Positions 40,938 to 49,124 are shown, counted from the stretch's first letter. The stretch is DNA of 64,000 nt from Rhodospirillaceae bacterium UBA1479 (GCA_002325375.1 DCRZ01000008.1:1438-65437), one strand, 5' to 3'. Notes: a model not told the origin generated them from the letters alone. Translations and numbers: made by a program.

Positions 40938-42064
40938 TTCAATTCTCCCAGATCAGTGTCTTCGTAGAACGGCAGCATGACCCGGAATTCGGTCCGACCC
41001 GGGCGGCTTTCGCATTCGACCACGCCGCCGTGATCGCCGACCAGCTTGGCGACCAGGGCGAGCCCCAGGCCGGTGCCGTTCGGTTTCGACGTCACGAAGG
41101 GATCGAACAGGTTGGACGTCAGGTCCTCGGGAATGCCGGGGCCGTTGTCGATGATGGAAACCTTCAAGGGCAGCGCCACCTTGTCCTTGCGGCCGGACAG
41201 CGCGAACCGCACGCCATGCTGATAGGAGGTGCGCAGGTTGATTTCGCCACCGACCTCGGGACAGGCGTCGCAGGCGTTTTTGACCAGATTGAGGAAAATC
41301 TGCACCAGCTGGTCGTGGTCGCCCGGCACCGGCGGCAGCGACGGGTCGAAATCGGCGCGAAAGCGGATGTTGGCGCCGAACCCGGTTTCCGCCAGGCGCT
41401 GCACCCGGTCCAGGACCTTGTGGATGTTCACGGGCTTGCGTTCGAACGGGCCGTAATCGGTGAAGATTTCCATGCGTCCGATCAGGGTCGAGATGCGGTC
41501 GGCTTCCTGGCGGATCAGCTCGGCGAGCGGCCGGTCCTCGTCGGAGGCGTTCTGTTCGAGAAGCTGTGCTGCGCCGCGGATACCGGACAGCGGATTGCGC
41601 ACCTCATGGGCCAGCACGGCGGCCATGGAGGTGATGGAGCGCGCCGCCCCCCGATGGGTCATCTGACGGTCGATCATTTCCGTGATGCCGCGGTCGAACA
41701 TCATCACCACGATGAAGCCGGGCGAATCCGGCAGCGGCGTCGCCTGCACGCTGAGGAAATGGCGGCCGACGCGCGGGCTTTCGATGGCAAGCTCGTGCTC
41801 CGAGACTTGGGCATTGGTCCGCCGCACCTGGGTGATCAGGCCGTGCAAGGGTGAATCGGGTGGCACGAAATTGGACAGCGGGCGGTCGATCAAATGGGAA
41901 GCACTGGCGCTGAAGAAATTCTCCGCCGCCGCATTGACCATGGTGATGCGGTCTTCGGCGTCGAGCGTCACCACGGGGGCCGGCAGAAGATCCAGGATGG
42001 TCGCGGAATCCGCAGGCGAATGGGCGCGCCCGCCGGCACGGACCCGGGTGATGGTGGTTTCCAT
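40934..42064 (-). CDS. ntrB: Nitrogen regulation sensor kinase NtrB
   Basis: 376 residues from the ATG at 42064, whose A is the last base of the dusB TGA; a GTG one codon earlier (42067) is also possible. No membrane segments. A PAS domain lies at about 20-130, the phospho-His is in AVLAHEVRNPLSGIRGAA, and the HATPase motifs are IDNGPGIPEDL and NGTGLGLALVAKL. Soluble kinase/phosphatase of NtrC controlled by PII protein. Confidence 0.96.
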   Translation of the reverse strand: METTITRVRAGGRAHSPADSATILDLLPAPVVTLDAEDRITMVNAAAENFFSASASHLIDRPLSNFVPPDSPLHGLITQVRRTNAQVSEHELAIESPRVGRHFLSVQATPLPDSPGFIVVMMFDRGITEMIDRQMTHRGAARSITSMAAVLAHEVRNPLSGIRGAAQLLEQNASDEDRPLAELIRQEADRISTLIGRMEIFTDYGPFERKPVNIHKVLDRVQRLAETGFGANIRFRADFDPSLPPVPGDHDQLVQIFLNLVKNACDACPEVGGEINLRTSYQHGVRFALSGRKDKVALPLKVSIIDNGPGIPEDLTSNLFDPFVTSKPNGTGLGLALVAKLVGDHGGVVECESRPGRTEFRVMLPFYEDTDLGELK

Positions 42065-43050
42065 CACGCCGCGGCCCTTTCCATCTGCGGGCCATAGAAC
42101 GCGGCCAGCTTGTGGCGCACGACATCCGGGTCTTCCTGGCCCATGATGTCGGCACGGAATTCAGCCGATCCGGGCAGGCCCTTGGAATACCAGCCGATGT
42201 GCTTGCGTGCGATCTTGACGCCTGCATGGACGCCGTAGTGGCTGAGAATGTCTTCGTAATGCCGGCGCAGCATCTCGTATTGAGCGCCGATCGCGGGATC
42301 GGGCAGCCGTTCGCCGGTCTTCAGGAAATGAATGACCTGGGCCGGGAACCAGGGCCGGCCATAAGTACCGCGCCCGATCAACAGACCATCGGCCCCGGAT
42401 TCTTCCATGCAGCGCTTGGCGTCGTCGAGGGTCAGGATATCTCCGTTTGCAAAAACAGGGATATCGACCGCGTCCTTGACGTTTTGAATGAATTTCCAGT
42501 CGGCGCTGCCTTTGTAGAATTGACAGCGCGTTCGGCCGTGCACGGCGACGGCCTTGATGCCCACGTCCTGGGCCGCGCGGGCAAGGATCGGCGCGTTCAG
42601 GCTATCGTGGTCCCAGCCCATGCGCATCTTCAGGGTCACCGGGATGGCGACGGCCTTGACCACGGCGTCGAGGATCTTGGTCGCGTGTTCGACGTCGCGC
42701 ATCAGGGCGGAGCCGGCATCGCCGTTCACGACCTTTTTCACGGGACAGCCCATGTTGATGTCGATCAGCGCGGCGCCACGGGCTTCGTTCAGGCGCGCGG
42801 CCTCGGCCACGACCTCGGGCTCGCAGCCGGCCAACTGCACCGACATGGGGTGCTCCTCGGCGCAATGGGTCGCCATCTTCATGGTTTTCTTGGCGGCATG
42901 GATCATCGCCCGGCTGGCGATCATTTCCGACACGACAAGGCCGACGCCGCAGCTCTTGACCAGGCGACGGAACGGCATGTCGGTGACGCCGGACATGGGC
43001 GCCAAAACAACCGGGTCGGAAATCTCGACCCCACCAATCTTCATAGACAT
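42064..43050 (-). CDS. dusB: tRNA-dihydrouridine synthase DusB
   Basis: 328 residues from the ATG at 43050 (an ATG at 43077 would add nine residues). FMN-binding TIM barrel: VVLAPMSGVTDMPFRRL, INMGCPVKKVVNGDAGSALM with the catalytic Cys, VHGRTRCQFYKGSADW, and DGLLIGRGTYGRPWF. Reduces a uridine in the tRNA D-loop with NADPH. Leads the ntrBC operon, as in most proteobacteria. Confidence 0.96.
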   Translation of the reverse strand: MSMKIGGVEISDPVVLAPMSGVTDMPFRRLVKSCGVGLVVSEMIASRAMIHAAKKTMKMATHCAEEHPMSVQLAGCEPEVVAEAARLNEARGAALIDINMGCPVKKVVNGDAGSALMRDVEHATKILDAVVKAVAIPVTLKMRMGWDHDSLNAPILARAAQDVGIKAVAVHGRTRCQFYKGSADWKFIQNVKDAVDIPVFANGDILTLDDAKRCMEESGADGLLIGRGTYGRPWFPAQVIHFLKTGERLPDPAIGAQYEMLRRHYEDILSHYGVHAGVKIARKHIGWYSKGLPGSAEFRADIMGQEDPDVVRHKLAAFYGPQMERAAA

Positions 43051-43133
43051 GTTGGGTATCCCATTTTGCGTGCCCATTTATTGGGCAGAACCGGCAAGAA
43101 TTCAACTAAATGCGAGGGAAAGGCGCATAAATT

Positions 43134-43949
43134 TTATGCCAGGAGCACACTGGTCACGAATTTGACCCCCGGATAGGCCAGGGTCACGAATAAATAGGCC
43201 AGTAAAACCAGGCGGGCGACCTGCCGGCCGCGGGCGCCGGTTTTCTGATGCGCATACAGCAGCGCGCAGATCACCGCGAAGGCGGCCAGGGCGAACACGG
43301 TCTTGTGGTCGAGATGCAGGATCGACATGCCATGGGTCAGGTTGATGGCCGTTCCGGTGGCCATGCCGAGTGCGAGGACCGCCGCCGACAGCCACAGGAA
43401 GCGCAGCACCACCCCCTCGCAATCCAGCACCGAGGGCAGGCCTTGGGGGCGTTTCAGGGGCGTCTTGCGTTTCAAGGCGCGTTCCTGCAGCAAGGCCGCG
43501 AGAGAGGCCGCGGCGGCCACGGTCAGCAGCGCATAGGTCGCGATGGAGACGCCGATATGGAACCACAACCAACCGCCGTCCCCGGGGGGCATGGTCATGG
43601 GAGATGCATTGGTGGCGCCGTGGCTGAGCATGGCGAGAACGGCCAGCAGCGTCATCAGCACCAGAAACAAGGGCGACAGGCGTGCAACGTCGCGGTCGAA
43701 CACAGCCGCGGCGGCGAACACGGCCATGCTGGCGCTGACCGAAACCCAAAGGGCGAACGACAGGTCCGTGCGCCAATCGGCGACCGCCGTAGCGGCGGCC
43801 ACGGTCCATGCCACGGGCCCGACCACGGCCACGGCAAGCAGCATCCAAAAACGCGCCTGGGGCTGTTCCGCCGCGCCCTTCCAGGCGGCGAGCAGCGCCG
43901 GCAGCAGGGCGACCAGGGCGGCAATGTTGAGAACGGTGTCGGCGGCCAT
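43134..43949 (-). CDS. CcsA/YpjD-like cytochrome c assembly membrane protein
   Basis: 271 residues with about eight hydrophobic helices covering nearly the whole length. HIGVSIATYALLTVAAAAS and HGMSILHLDHKTVFALAAF hold His residues that could ligate haem, as in CcsA/HemX-like proteins. WLW near residue 128 resembles a short WWD-type haem-handling motif. The YpjD group is widespread and its exact role is not proven. Located just upstream of dusB on the same strand. Confidence 0.85.
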   Translation of the reverse strand: MAADTVLNIAALVALLPALLAAWKGAAEQPQARFWMLLAVAVVGPVAWTVAAATAVADWRTDLSFALWVSVSASMAVFAAAAVFDRDVARLSPLFLVLMTLLAVLAMLSHGATNASPMTMPPGDGGWLWFHIGVSIATYALLTVAAAASLAALLQERALKRKTPLKRPQGLPSVLDCEGVVLRFLWLSAAVLALGMATGTAINLTHGMSILHLDHKTVFALAAFAVICALLYAHQKTGARGRQVARLVLLAYLFVTLAYPGVKFVTSVLLA

Positions 43950-44130
43950 CTGTTCAGTCTCTCATTACAACGGGCGGCTAGAACATCGCCCTACGCGCCC
44001 GGTTTGACAAGGGGCGCCTGCGCATTACCGGTGGTCGACATGGCCTATTGGCAAAATCCCCGTTTGTTCAGTATGTTCCGCGCCTGATATCCCTTCCCTT
44101 TCTGCGTTGATCAAGGCGACATCGGAACCC

Positions 44131-45303
44131 ATGGCGAATTGCACGGCCATCATCGTCGGCGCGGGGCGCGGCCATCGTTTCGGCGGCCCCCTGCCCAAGC
44201 AGTACCGGACCCTTGCCGGAGAGCCCGTGCTGCGCCATGCCTTGCGCGCCTTTGCGGCCCATCCCGCCGTGACCCAGGTGGTCGGCGTCATTCATCCCGA
44301 CGATCGTGAGATGTTCGAGGCCGCCGCCCAGGGGCTGGACATCGCCGGTCATACGGCGGGCGGCGCCGAGCGGCAGGATTCCGTGCGCAACGGCCTGGAA
44401 TTCGCGGCTGGCCTGATCTCTGGTGGGGCGCCTGACCTGGTATTGATCCATGACGCGGCCCGGCCCTTCGTATCAGCCCGCGTGATTTCAGATGTCATCG
44501 CCGCGCTGGAGAACACGCCCGGCGCGGTCCCTGCCCTGGCCGTGGCCGATACCCTGAAACGCGGCGCGGACGACCGGGTTGCGGAGACCGTGGACCGCAC
44601 CGGACTGTACCGGGTGCAGACGCCCCAGGGATTCCGTTTCGCCGATATCCTGGCGGCCCACGGCACGACAAAGGGGCAGAGCCTGACCGACGATGCCGCC
44701 GTGGCCGAGGCCGCGGGCCTGGCGGTCACCCTGGTTGCGGGTGATGCGGATAATTTCAAGATCACGACGGAGGGCGACCTGATGCGCGCCGAAGAGATGA
44801 TGAACGGCGGTGAAACGCGAACCGGATTCGGCTTCGACGTCCACCAGTTCGAGGCCGGCGACGCCGTGCGGTTATGCGGCATCGACGTTCCCTACAACCA
44901 AAAACTCAAAGGTCATTCCGATGCCGATGTCGGGCTGCATGCCCTGACCGACGCCATTCTGGGCGCCATCGGCGAAGGCGACATCGGTCAGCACTTCCCG
45001 CCGACGGACCCGCAGTGGCGGGGGGCGGAATCGGATATTTTCCTGGCGCATGCCGCCGCCCTGGTCCGCGACCGGGGGGCGATGATCGTCAACGTGGATG
45101 TGACGATCATCTGCGAAGCCCCCAAGGTCGGCCCGCACCGTGCCGCCATGGCCGCGCGGGTTGCGGAGATCCTCGGCATCGCCGGAGACCGGGTCAACGT
45201 CAAGGCGACAACCACGGAACGCCTCGGCTTCACCGGCCGGGGCGAAGGTATCGCCGCCCAGGCCGTGGCGACGGTGCGTTACCGTGGTGCCGGTCCGGCG
45301 TGA
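44131..45303 (+). CDS. ispDF: Bifunctional IspD/IspF isoprenoid enzyme
   Basis: 390 residues from the ATG at 44131. The N-terminal half (to about 225) is 2-C-methyl-D-erythritol 4-phosphate cytidylyltransferase: GAGRGHRFGGPLPKQY, LIHDAARPFV, YRVQTPQGFRF. The C-terminal half is MECDP synthase: GFGFDVHQF with Asp/His metal ligands, KGHSDADVGLHALTDAILGA, and TTERLGFTGRGEGIAAQA. Catalyses two steps of the non-mevalonate pathway. The fusion is typical of alphaproteobacteria. Confidence 0.97.
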   Translation: MANCTAIIVGAGRGHRFGGPLPKQYRTLAGEPVLRHALRAFAAHPAVTQVVGVIHPDDREMFEAAAQGLDIAGHTAGGAERQDSVRNGLEFAAGLISGGAPDLVLIHDAARPFVSARVISDVIAALENTPGAVPALAVADTLKRGADDRVAETVDRTGLYRVQTPQGFRFADILAAHGTTKGQSLTDDAAVAEAAGLAVTLVAGDADNFKITTEGDLMRAEEMMNGGETRTGFGFDVHQFEAGDAVRLCGIDVPYNQKLKGHSDADVGLHALTDAILGAIGEGDIGQHFPPTDPQWRGAESDIFLAHAAALVRDRGAMIVNVDVTIICEAPKVGPHRAAMAARVAEILGIAGDRVNVKATTTERLGFTGRGEGIAAQAVATVRYRGAGPA

Positions 45304-45317
45304 TCTGCACATCTTCG

Positions 45318-45335
45318 TGTGAACGTCGGTTCACA
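45318..45335. promoter_or_regulatory. Perfect inverted repeat before the response regulator gene
   Basis: TGTGAACGTCGGTTCACA: 7-bp arms around 4 bp, 15 bp after the ispDF stop and 81 bp before the response regulator ATG. Looks like a dimer-binding operator. The half-site spacing (8 bp) does not fit CRP. Confidence 0.4.
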
Positions 45336-45415
45336 GACGCCCGGCGTACGTTCTATATTCCGGCCAACTGGCGTGGGGACGCGCTGAATCAAAAGACCGG
45401 GGAACCGCCTGAACA

Positions 45416-46348
45416 ATGGCGAAACTGAATTTCGGCAATATCGGAGTATTCCTGGTCGACGGCGACGCCGGCGCCCGCCAGGGCGTCCGCCATATCCTGT
45501 TCAACGAAGGCTGCCGGGATATCCGCCTGGGTGACGACTGCAAGGAAGTGGTCACCGTCCTCGGCCAGAACGACCCCGACCTGATTATCGGCGAACTGCG
45601 CCTGCCGGACGGCAACTTCGCCGCCGTGACGCAAAAGATCCGTCAGGGGAAAATCGGCCACAATCCCTTCGTGCCCATCATTCTGGTCGTCGTCGAGGAC
45701 GAGGACCCCAAGGCGGTCAAGGCGGCCCTCGACATGGGGGTCGACGATGTCGTGTCGAAACCCGTTTCCGCCGTCGGCCTGATGTCGCGCATTTCCCGTT
45801 TGGTGGAAAAACGCCGCCCCTTCGTGGTGACCGAGGACTACATGGGGCCCAAGCGGGTGCAGGACGAGGGGGCGAAGGCCATCGACGCGCCGAACCACCT
45901 GAGCCGAAAGTTGAAGGGCGAGAAGATCGGTTTCCTCGACAAGGAAATGGATGTCGCCGCCGCCGAGGAGGATGTGAAGGGCTGCCGTCTGCAGTTCATC
46001 GGCGATGAGATCAAATCACTGATCGACGGCATCGCGCCGCGCCTGGAAAAGGGCGAGTTCGACCGGGATCTGCGCAACACATTGGCCCGCGTGGTGGCGG
46101 AAGCCATGCGCGCCCAGGATCAGCTTGAGAACACGCGCTATGAACATGTCGCCCGCCTGTGCAGCAGCCTGAGCGGCGTTGCCGGCCAGTTGCGGGATAC
46201 GGGCGAGGACAGTGTCGACCTGCGCCGCGCCATGCTGCTGCGCCCCTTGTCTCAGGCAATTCAGGTGGGATTCGCAGGCGGTATTGCCTCGGAAGAGGCG
46301 GCCAAGGTCATTGTCGAGAAAATCGGCGCGGGCATTCTCAAATCCTGA
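45416..46348 (+). CDS. Atypical response regulator receiver protein
   Basis: 310 residues. The N-terminal receiver domain (about 8-130) has the acidic pocket D15/D17 (FLVDGDAGAR) and the conserved Lys115 (VVSKPVS). The phosphoacceptor position in LIIGELRLPDG is Glu60 instead of Asp, and the usual Thr/Ser is Val. The rest (about 135-310) is helical with no DNA-binding motif or enzyme domain recognised. It probably works through protein contact, perhaps locked in one state. Stands alone between ispDF and cutA, with an inverted repeat upstream. Confidence 0.85.
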   Translation: MAKLNFGNIGVFLVDGDAGARQGVRHILFNEGCRDIRLGDDCKEVVTVLGQNDPDLIIGELRLPDGNFAAVTQKIRQGKIGHNPFVPIILVVVEDEDPKAVKAALDMGVDDVVSKPVSAVGLMSRISRLVEKRRPFVVTEDYMGPKRVQDEGAKAIDAPNHLSRKLKGEKIGFLDKEMDVAAAEEDVKGCRLQFIGDEIKSLIDGIAPRLEKGEFDRDLRNTLARVVAEAMRAQDQLENTRYEHVARLCSSLSGVAGQLRDTGEDSVDLRRAMLLRPLSQAIQVGFAGGIASEEAAKVIVEKIGAGILKS

Positions 46349-46369
46349 GCCGCGCCCGGGGCCCTTCCC

Positions 46370-46687
46370 CTACCCGCCCGTTTCCGCCGATATCCAATTC
46401 AGGAACGGCGCGTGCCCGCCGGCCACATCCAACACCACCAGACAAGGACAATCGTAACTGTGCAGGTCCGCCGCGCGGGCGATCGCGGCATCAACCAGAT
46501 CGTCCCGGGTCTTCAAGATCACGGCGACCTCGCTGCCCCGGGTCACCTTGCCCTCCCAGCGATAGACCGATTCCATGGCGCCCAGGATGTTGGCGCAGGC
46601 GATCAGGCGCTCATTGACCAGGGTTTCGGCGATGCGCCGTGCCTCGTCCATGTCGGCGGCGGTCATGTAGATGAATTTCGCTGTCAT
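46370..46687 (-). CDS. cutA: Divalent-cation tolerance protein CutA
   Basis: 105 residues from the ATG at 46687. CutA1 pattern: IYMTAADMDEARRIAETLV, ERLIACANIL, VYRWEGKVTRGSEVAVILKT, and HSYDCPCLVVLDV. Forms a PII-like trimer. Once linked to copper tolerance in E. coli, but the general role is uncertain. Convergent with the response regulator gene, 21 bp apart. Confidence 0.95.
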   Translation of the reverse strand: MTAKFIYMTAADMDEARRIAETLVNERLIACANILGAMESVYRWEGKVTRGSEVAVILKTRDDLVDAAIARAADLHSYDCPCLVVLDVAGGHAPFLNWISAETGG

Positions 46688-46793
46688 GTTCAGTGCCTGC
46701 GGCCCTAATCGGTTGGCGGGGCTCGGGAACTCAATTACCATCACCGGGGACGCGCCCCGGGGGACGGGGCATGATGGCAGGTGAGCAGGAGGC

Positions 46794-47084
46794 ATGATGT
46801 CGCAAGGCCAGACAGAGATCAATGAACGCAGACGGCAGGATGCCGGCGCGGGGCCGCAGCCGACGGCACAGCAGCGCAAATGGCTGCGCCGCGGCCTGAA
46901 TCAGGCCGGCGGGAAGTTGCCGCTGTTTGATGAGGTCGGCCAGAAAGTCAGCGACCGCACGGTCAACGCCTGTATCGAACACGGCTGGGCCGAACCCTGG
47001 TTCAACAATCCCCTCAAGCCCGACTGGCAGGTCTGTAAATTGACCGATGCGGGCCGGCGCCTGCTGATGGGCGATGACGCCTGA
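46794..47084 (+). CDS. Small conserved protein, unknown function
   Basis: 96 residues. A polar N-terminal 25 residues lead into QQRKWLRRGLNQAGGKLPLFDEVGQKV. Then DRTVNACIEHGWAEPWFNNPLKPDWQVCKLTDAGRRLL has a winged-helix look (helix, turn, wing, with LTDAGR as in many wHTH proteins). It could be a small DNA-binding or adaptor protein. Divergent from cutA. No close family name recognised. Confidence 0.7.
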   Translation: MMSQGQTEINERRRQDAGAGPQPTAQQRKWLRRGLNQAGGKLPLFDEVGQKVSDRTVNACIEHGWAEPWFNNPLKPDWQVCKLTDAGRRLLMGDDA

Positions 47085-47377
47085 ACCATGAAGCGGCCGT
47101 CGCATTTCGCCAAGCTTTCTCAAAACGCCACGCGTTCTGCGAAGAACAACTTTCCCCAATGCACGTTTCAGGTGCGGTCGGGTTTTGGCCCTGTAGCGGA
47201 CAGGAAGCCAACATGTTGAATTTTCAATGAATTTTTGGGGGATCGGCAACCCAGTGAGCCAGTGCTTGGGGGGAGGAGGAGAAAAGTTCCGGCCCACCGG
47301 GTTACCACTGAGGCAAAGTGCACTTTCCATGCCAGTCCCTGTCACCCCTCCTCATGCCATGTTTGTCACACCCCGCC
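47085..47377. other. Intergenic region upstream of the ferredoxin gene
   Basis: 293 bases without a gene. Holds the palindromes CAACATGTTG (47209-47218) and AAAGTGCACTTT (47315-47326), a direct repeat of CCAGTG near 47251-47265, and a G-rich GGGGGGAGGAGGAG run. No known riboswitch fold was recognised on either strand. Confidence 0.4.
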
Positions 47378-47743
47378 ATGCCGCAGGATAACCTTCCCTT
47401 CACGCCGCCCGTGCCGCCGCCCGCCGCCGGCTGGACCATCATGATCTGCATCAACCGTCGTCTGCGCTCTGATCTGGCGTCCTGCGCCGCGCGCAGCAGC
47501 GAGGATCTGGCCAAGGCCATCGAAGCGGAAGTGCAGGCCCGTGGTCTCGATATTCGGGTTGAACGGACGGTGTGCATGGGGCGCTGCGATTTCGGGCCGA
47601 CCGTTCGCGTGGCCCCCGGCGGCGCTTTTCACCTCGGACTCGCGCCGGATGACGTCGGCAGGTTCCTGGATGACCTGGAATTGAAACTAAGTCTCAAAAA
47701 AGAAACAAATAAAATCAACGAGTTGCCGCCGCCCGGCACTTAA
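47378..47743 (+). CDS. Thioredoxin-like (2Fe-2S) ferredoxin
   Basis: 121 residues from the ATG at 47378. Four Cys in the thioredoxin-like ferredoxin order: CINRRLRSDLASC (C-x11-C), then VCMGRCDFGPTVRV (C-x3-C) after about 33 residues. The C-terminus ends in a Lys-rich then Pro-rich tail. Small electron carrier related to the NuoE/[2Fe-2S] fold; the partner is unknown. A longer start at 47318 has little support. The 12-bp palindrome AAAGTGCACTTT lies 52 bp upstream. Confidence 0.82.
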   Translation: MPQDNLPFTPPVPPPAAGWTIMICINRRLRSDLASCAARSSEDLAKAIEAEVQARGLDIRVERTVCMGRCDFGPTVRVAPGGAFHLGLAPDDVGRFLDDLELKLSLKKETNKINELPPPGT

Positions 47744-47764
47744 TAAGGCAATTTTTCCCAGGGT

Positions 47765-47780
47765 TGTGATGGCAATCACA
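47765..47780 (+). promoter_or_regulatory. Perfect CRP-type binding site
   Basis: TGTGATGGCAATCACA is an exact TGTGA-N6-TCACA palindrome. Its centre (47772.5) is 41.5 bp before 47814, and a -10-like CATAGT lies at 47802-47807. This is the geometry of a class II CRP-activated promoter, and there is no good -35. Confidence 0.6.
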
Positions 47781-47813
47781 GCCGCGCCGTGGCGGGCCTG
47801 TCATAGTCGGGAT

Positions 47814-47893
47814 GTTGGATGGATTTGTAATGAATCCTCCCTTCCCTCAAGAGCACAGACTGCGGGCCGGAACTTCGTGTTCCGGCCCTTTTT
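47814..47893 (+). ncRNA. Candidate small regulatory RNA, about 80 nt
   Basis: Predicted from layout only. After the CRP site and -10 comes a short hairpin, GGATT-TGTAATG-AATCC. A C/U-rich single-stranded stretch follows (TCCTCCCTTCCCTC) that is complementary to Shine-Dalgarno sequences, then a very strong terminator hairpin with a T-tail. This is the usual plan of an Hfq-bound sRNA. A 60-codon frame across it runs through the terminator and is not credible. No homologue recognised. Confidence 0.5.
47864..47893 (+). terminator. Strong rho-independent terminator
   Basis: Arms GGGCCGGAAC and GTTCCGGCCC are perfectly complementary (10 bp) around TTCGT, followed by TTTTT. It ends the candidate sRNA and could also stop ferredoxin transcripts. 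Confidence 0.88.
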
Positions 47894-47924
47894 CTTTGTG
47901 CCTGCCAGTGATCTGTAGACATGG

Positions 47925-47961
47925 AAAGAGCCGCCCGGCCATGATCGGTGGGACGGCTCTC
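47925..47961 (-). terminator. Terminator after the outer-membrane protein gene
   Basis: On the minus strand, AGAGCCGTCC pairs with GGGCGGCTCT, followed by TTTCC. It lies about 30 bp past the stop codon at 47991. The T-tract is short. Confidence 0.5.
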
Positions 47962-47990
47962 TTCAAATCTCCCATACGGCGTTTTACGCC

Positions 47991-48665
47991 TTAGAACTGG
48001 TGGACGACACCGATCCAGAAATTGTGGGTTCCATATTCCGCATCAACCTTGTCCACGCTGTCGTTGAACGAGGCATCGGAGGTCGCAAAATATCGATATG
48101 ATGCGGTGACGGAGGTTTCAGGCGTTACTTGGTAACCGACCCCCATGCCGACCTGATAGGCGACCACGGTGTCGGTTTCGTCATAATTCACAGAGGCGCC
48201 ACCAACACTTTTGACATCGAAATTCAGGCGCGCGATGCCGAGGCCGCCCATTAAGAACGGCGTCCACTGGCTGTCGTTCTTGAAATCATAATAAGCGTTG
48301 GCAAGAAAGCCGAGTGACGACATGTCGGCGTCAATCGCAAGCGGGCCGGCGGCGGTAAACAGGTTACCTGCCAGCGATCCGGTGATGTCCGTTGCCTGAT
48401 CCGATGAATTGTTCCGGTAAGACACTTCGCCTTCTACCCGGAAGGCGCCGAAGGACCGGCCGATCGCACCAGAAAGCCCGATACCTGAATCATATTCGAT
48501 GTCGGTGGACACGTTGCCGCCCGCGAAGGTGTCGGTCGTCGCCGAGTCGGACAGGGATGTTAAGCCGACGTTGCCTGCGACGTACCAGCTATCGGCATAA
48601 GCCGGTCCGCTTGCTAGGCCAAGAACAACGGCCCCAGCGAGCAACGGGAGATAAGTTTTGGTCAT
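47991..48665 (-). CDS. Outer-membrane beta-barrel protein
   Basis: 224 residues from the ATG at 48665 (GGGG 9 nt upstream). The signal peptide ends GPAYA. The mature protein has alternating hydrophobic/polar strands typical of an eight-strand barrel (DSWYVAGNVGLTSLSD, FRVEGEVSYRNNSSD, GVGYQVTPETSVTASYRYF). It ends NFWIGVVHQF, with the terminal Phe used for BAM insertion. Resembles the OmpA/OmpW-like and surface-antigen barrels. Probably controlled by the upstream winged-helix regulator, whose stop codon lies 82 bp before it. Confidence 0.9.
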   Translation of the reverse strand: MTKTYLPLLAGAVVLGLASGPAYADSWYVAGNVGLTSLSDSATTDTFAGGNVSTDIEYDSGIGLSGAIGRSFGAFRVEGEVSYRNNSSDQATDITGSLAGNLFTAAGPLAIDADMSSLGFLANAYYDFKNDSQWTPFLMGGLGIARLNFDVKSVGGASVNYDETDTVVAYQVGMGVGYQVTPETSVTASYRYFATSDASFNDSVDKVDAEYGTHNFWIGVVHQF

Positions 48666-48744
48666 TACGAGATGCCCCTCAAGCAATTGATTAACTACTT
48701 AAGGTTGCTAATCTTAATTCAGAAAATAGTAAAACGTTGAAGTA

Positions 48745-48755
48745 ACCTATTTGGT
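48745..48755. promoter_or_regulatory. ACCTATTTGGT motif before the barrel gene
   Basis: An ACC-N5-GGT inverted repeat, 80-90 bp upstream of the barrel ATG. It overlaps the stop codon of the regulator gene. The identical 11 bases recur at 49235-49245, upstream of the regulator. Confidence 0.45.
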
Positions 48756-49124
48756 CGATAGGGCTGCCGCCGTACATCCATCCGGCATGGGATTGGCGCG
48801 GATATAGGACGATAGAAGGTCGAGCTTTTCGAAACATTTCGTCGTGGGTACCAAAAGTGCCCGACGGCCTGATCGGCTTCTTTCGCACAGTCCGGCGGCC
48901 TCCCAACTTTCGACTAGGCGCTGGCAATTGGTGCGGGGAATGCTTAACCAGCTTGAGAGCGAGGTAATGTCGAACGGTGCGCCGCGAAGGTGTCCATGAG
49001 CGATCGCGACAAGGCTCGCGAAGCCAACTTCGTCGATGCCGTCATCAAACAGCCGTTTCCGTCGGTCAATAGCCGAGAATATCCAGCTGATCTGATCGCC
49101 GTTGATCGGATTGGCGTTGTCCAA
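48747..49124 (-). CDS. Winged-helix (MarR-like) transcriptional regulator
   Basis: 125 residues from a TTG start at 49124 (GGGAG about 10 nt upstream); no in-frame ATG fits better. DITSLSSWLSIPRTNCQRLVESWEAAGLCER is a helix-turn-helix with recognition helix, and RSGRRALLVPT looks like the wing. A C-terminal helix follows. It lacks the long dimerisation helices of full MarR proteins. Next to the outer-membrane barrel gene and flanked by matching candidate operators, so it is probably an autoregulated local regulator. Confidence 0.75.
   Translation of the reverse strand: MDNANPINGDQISWIFSAIDRRKRLFDDGIDEVGFASLVAIAHGHLRGAPFDITSLSSWLSIPRTNCQRLVESWEAAGLCERSRSGRRALLVPTTKCFEKLDLLSSYIRANPMPDGCTAAALSTK

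Noticed and set aside
47085..47377. Cobalamin or other riboswitch before the ferredoxin gene
   Set aside because: Short matches to riboswitch box words were seen on both strands, but not in the right order or with the needed stems.
47812..47994. 60-codon frame over the candidate sRNA
   Set aside because: It reads straight through the strong terminator hairpin and has no ribosome binding site.
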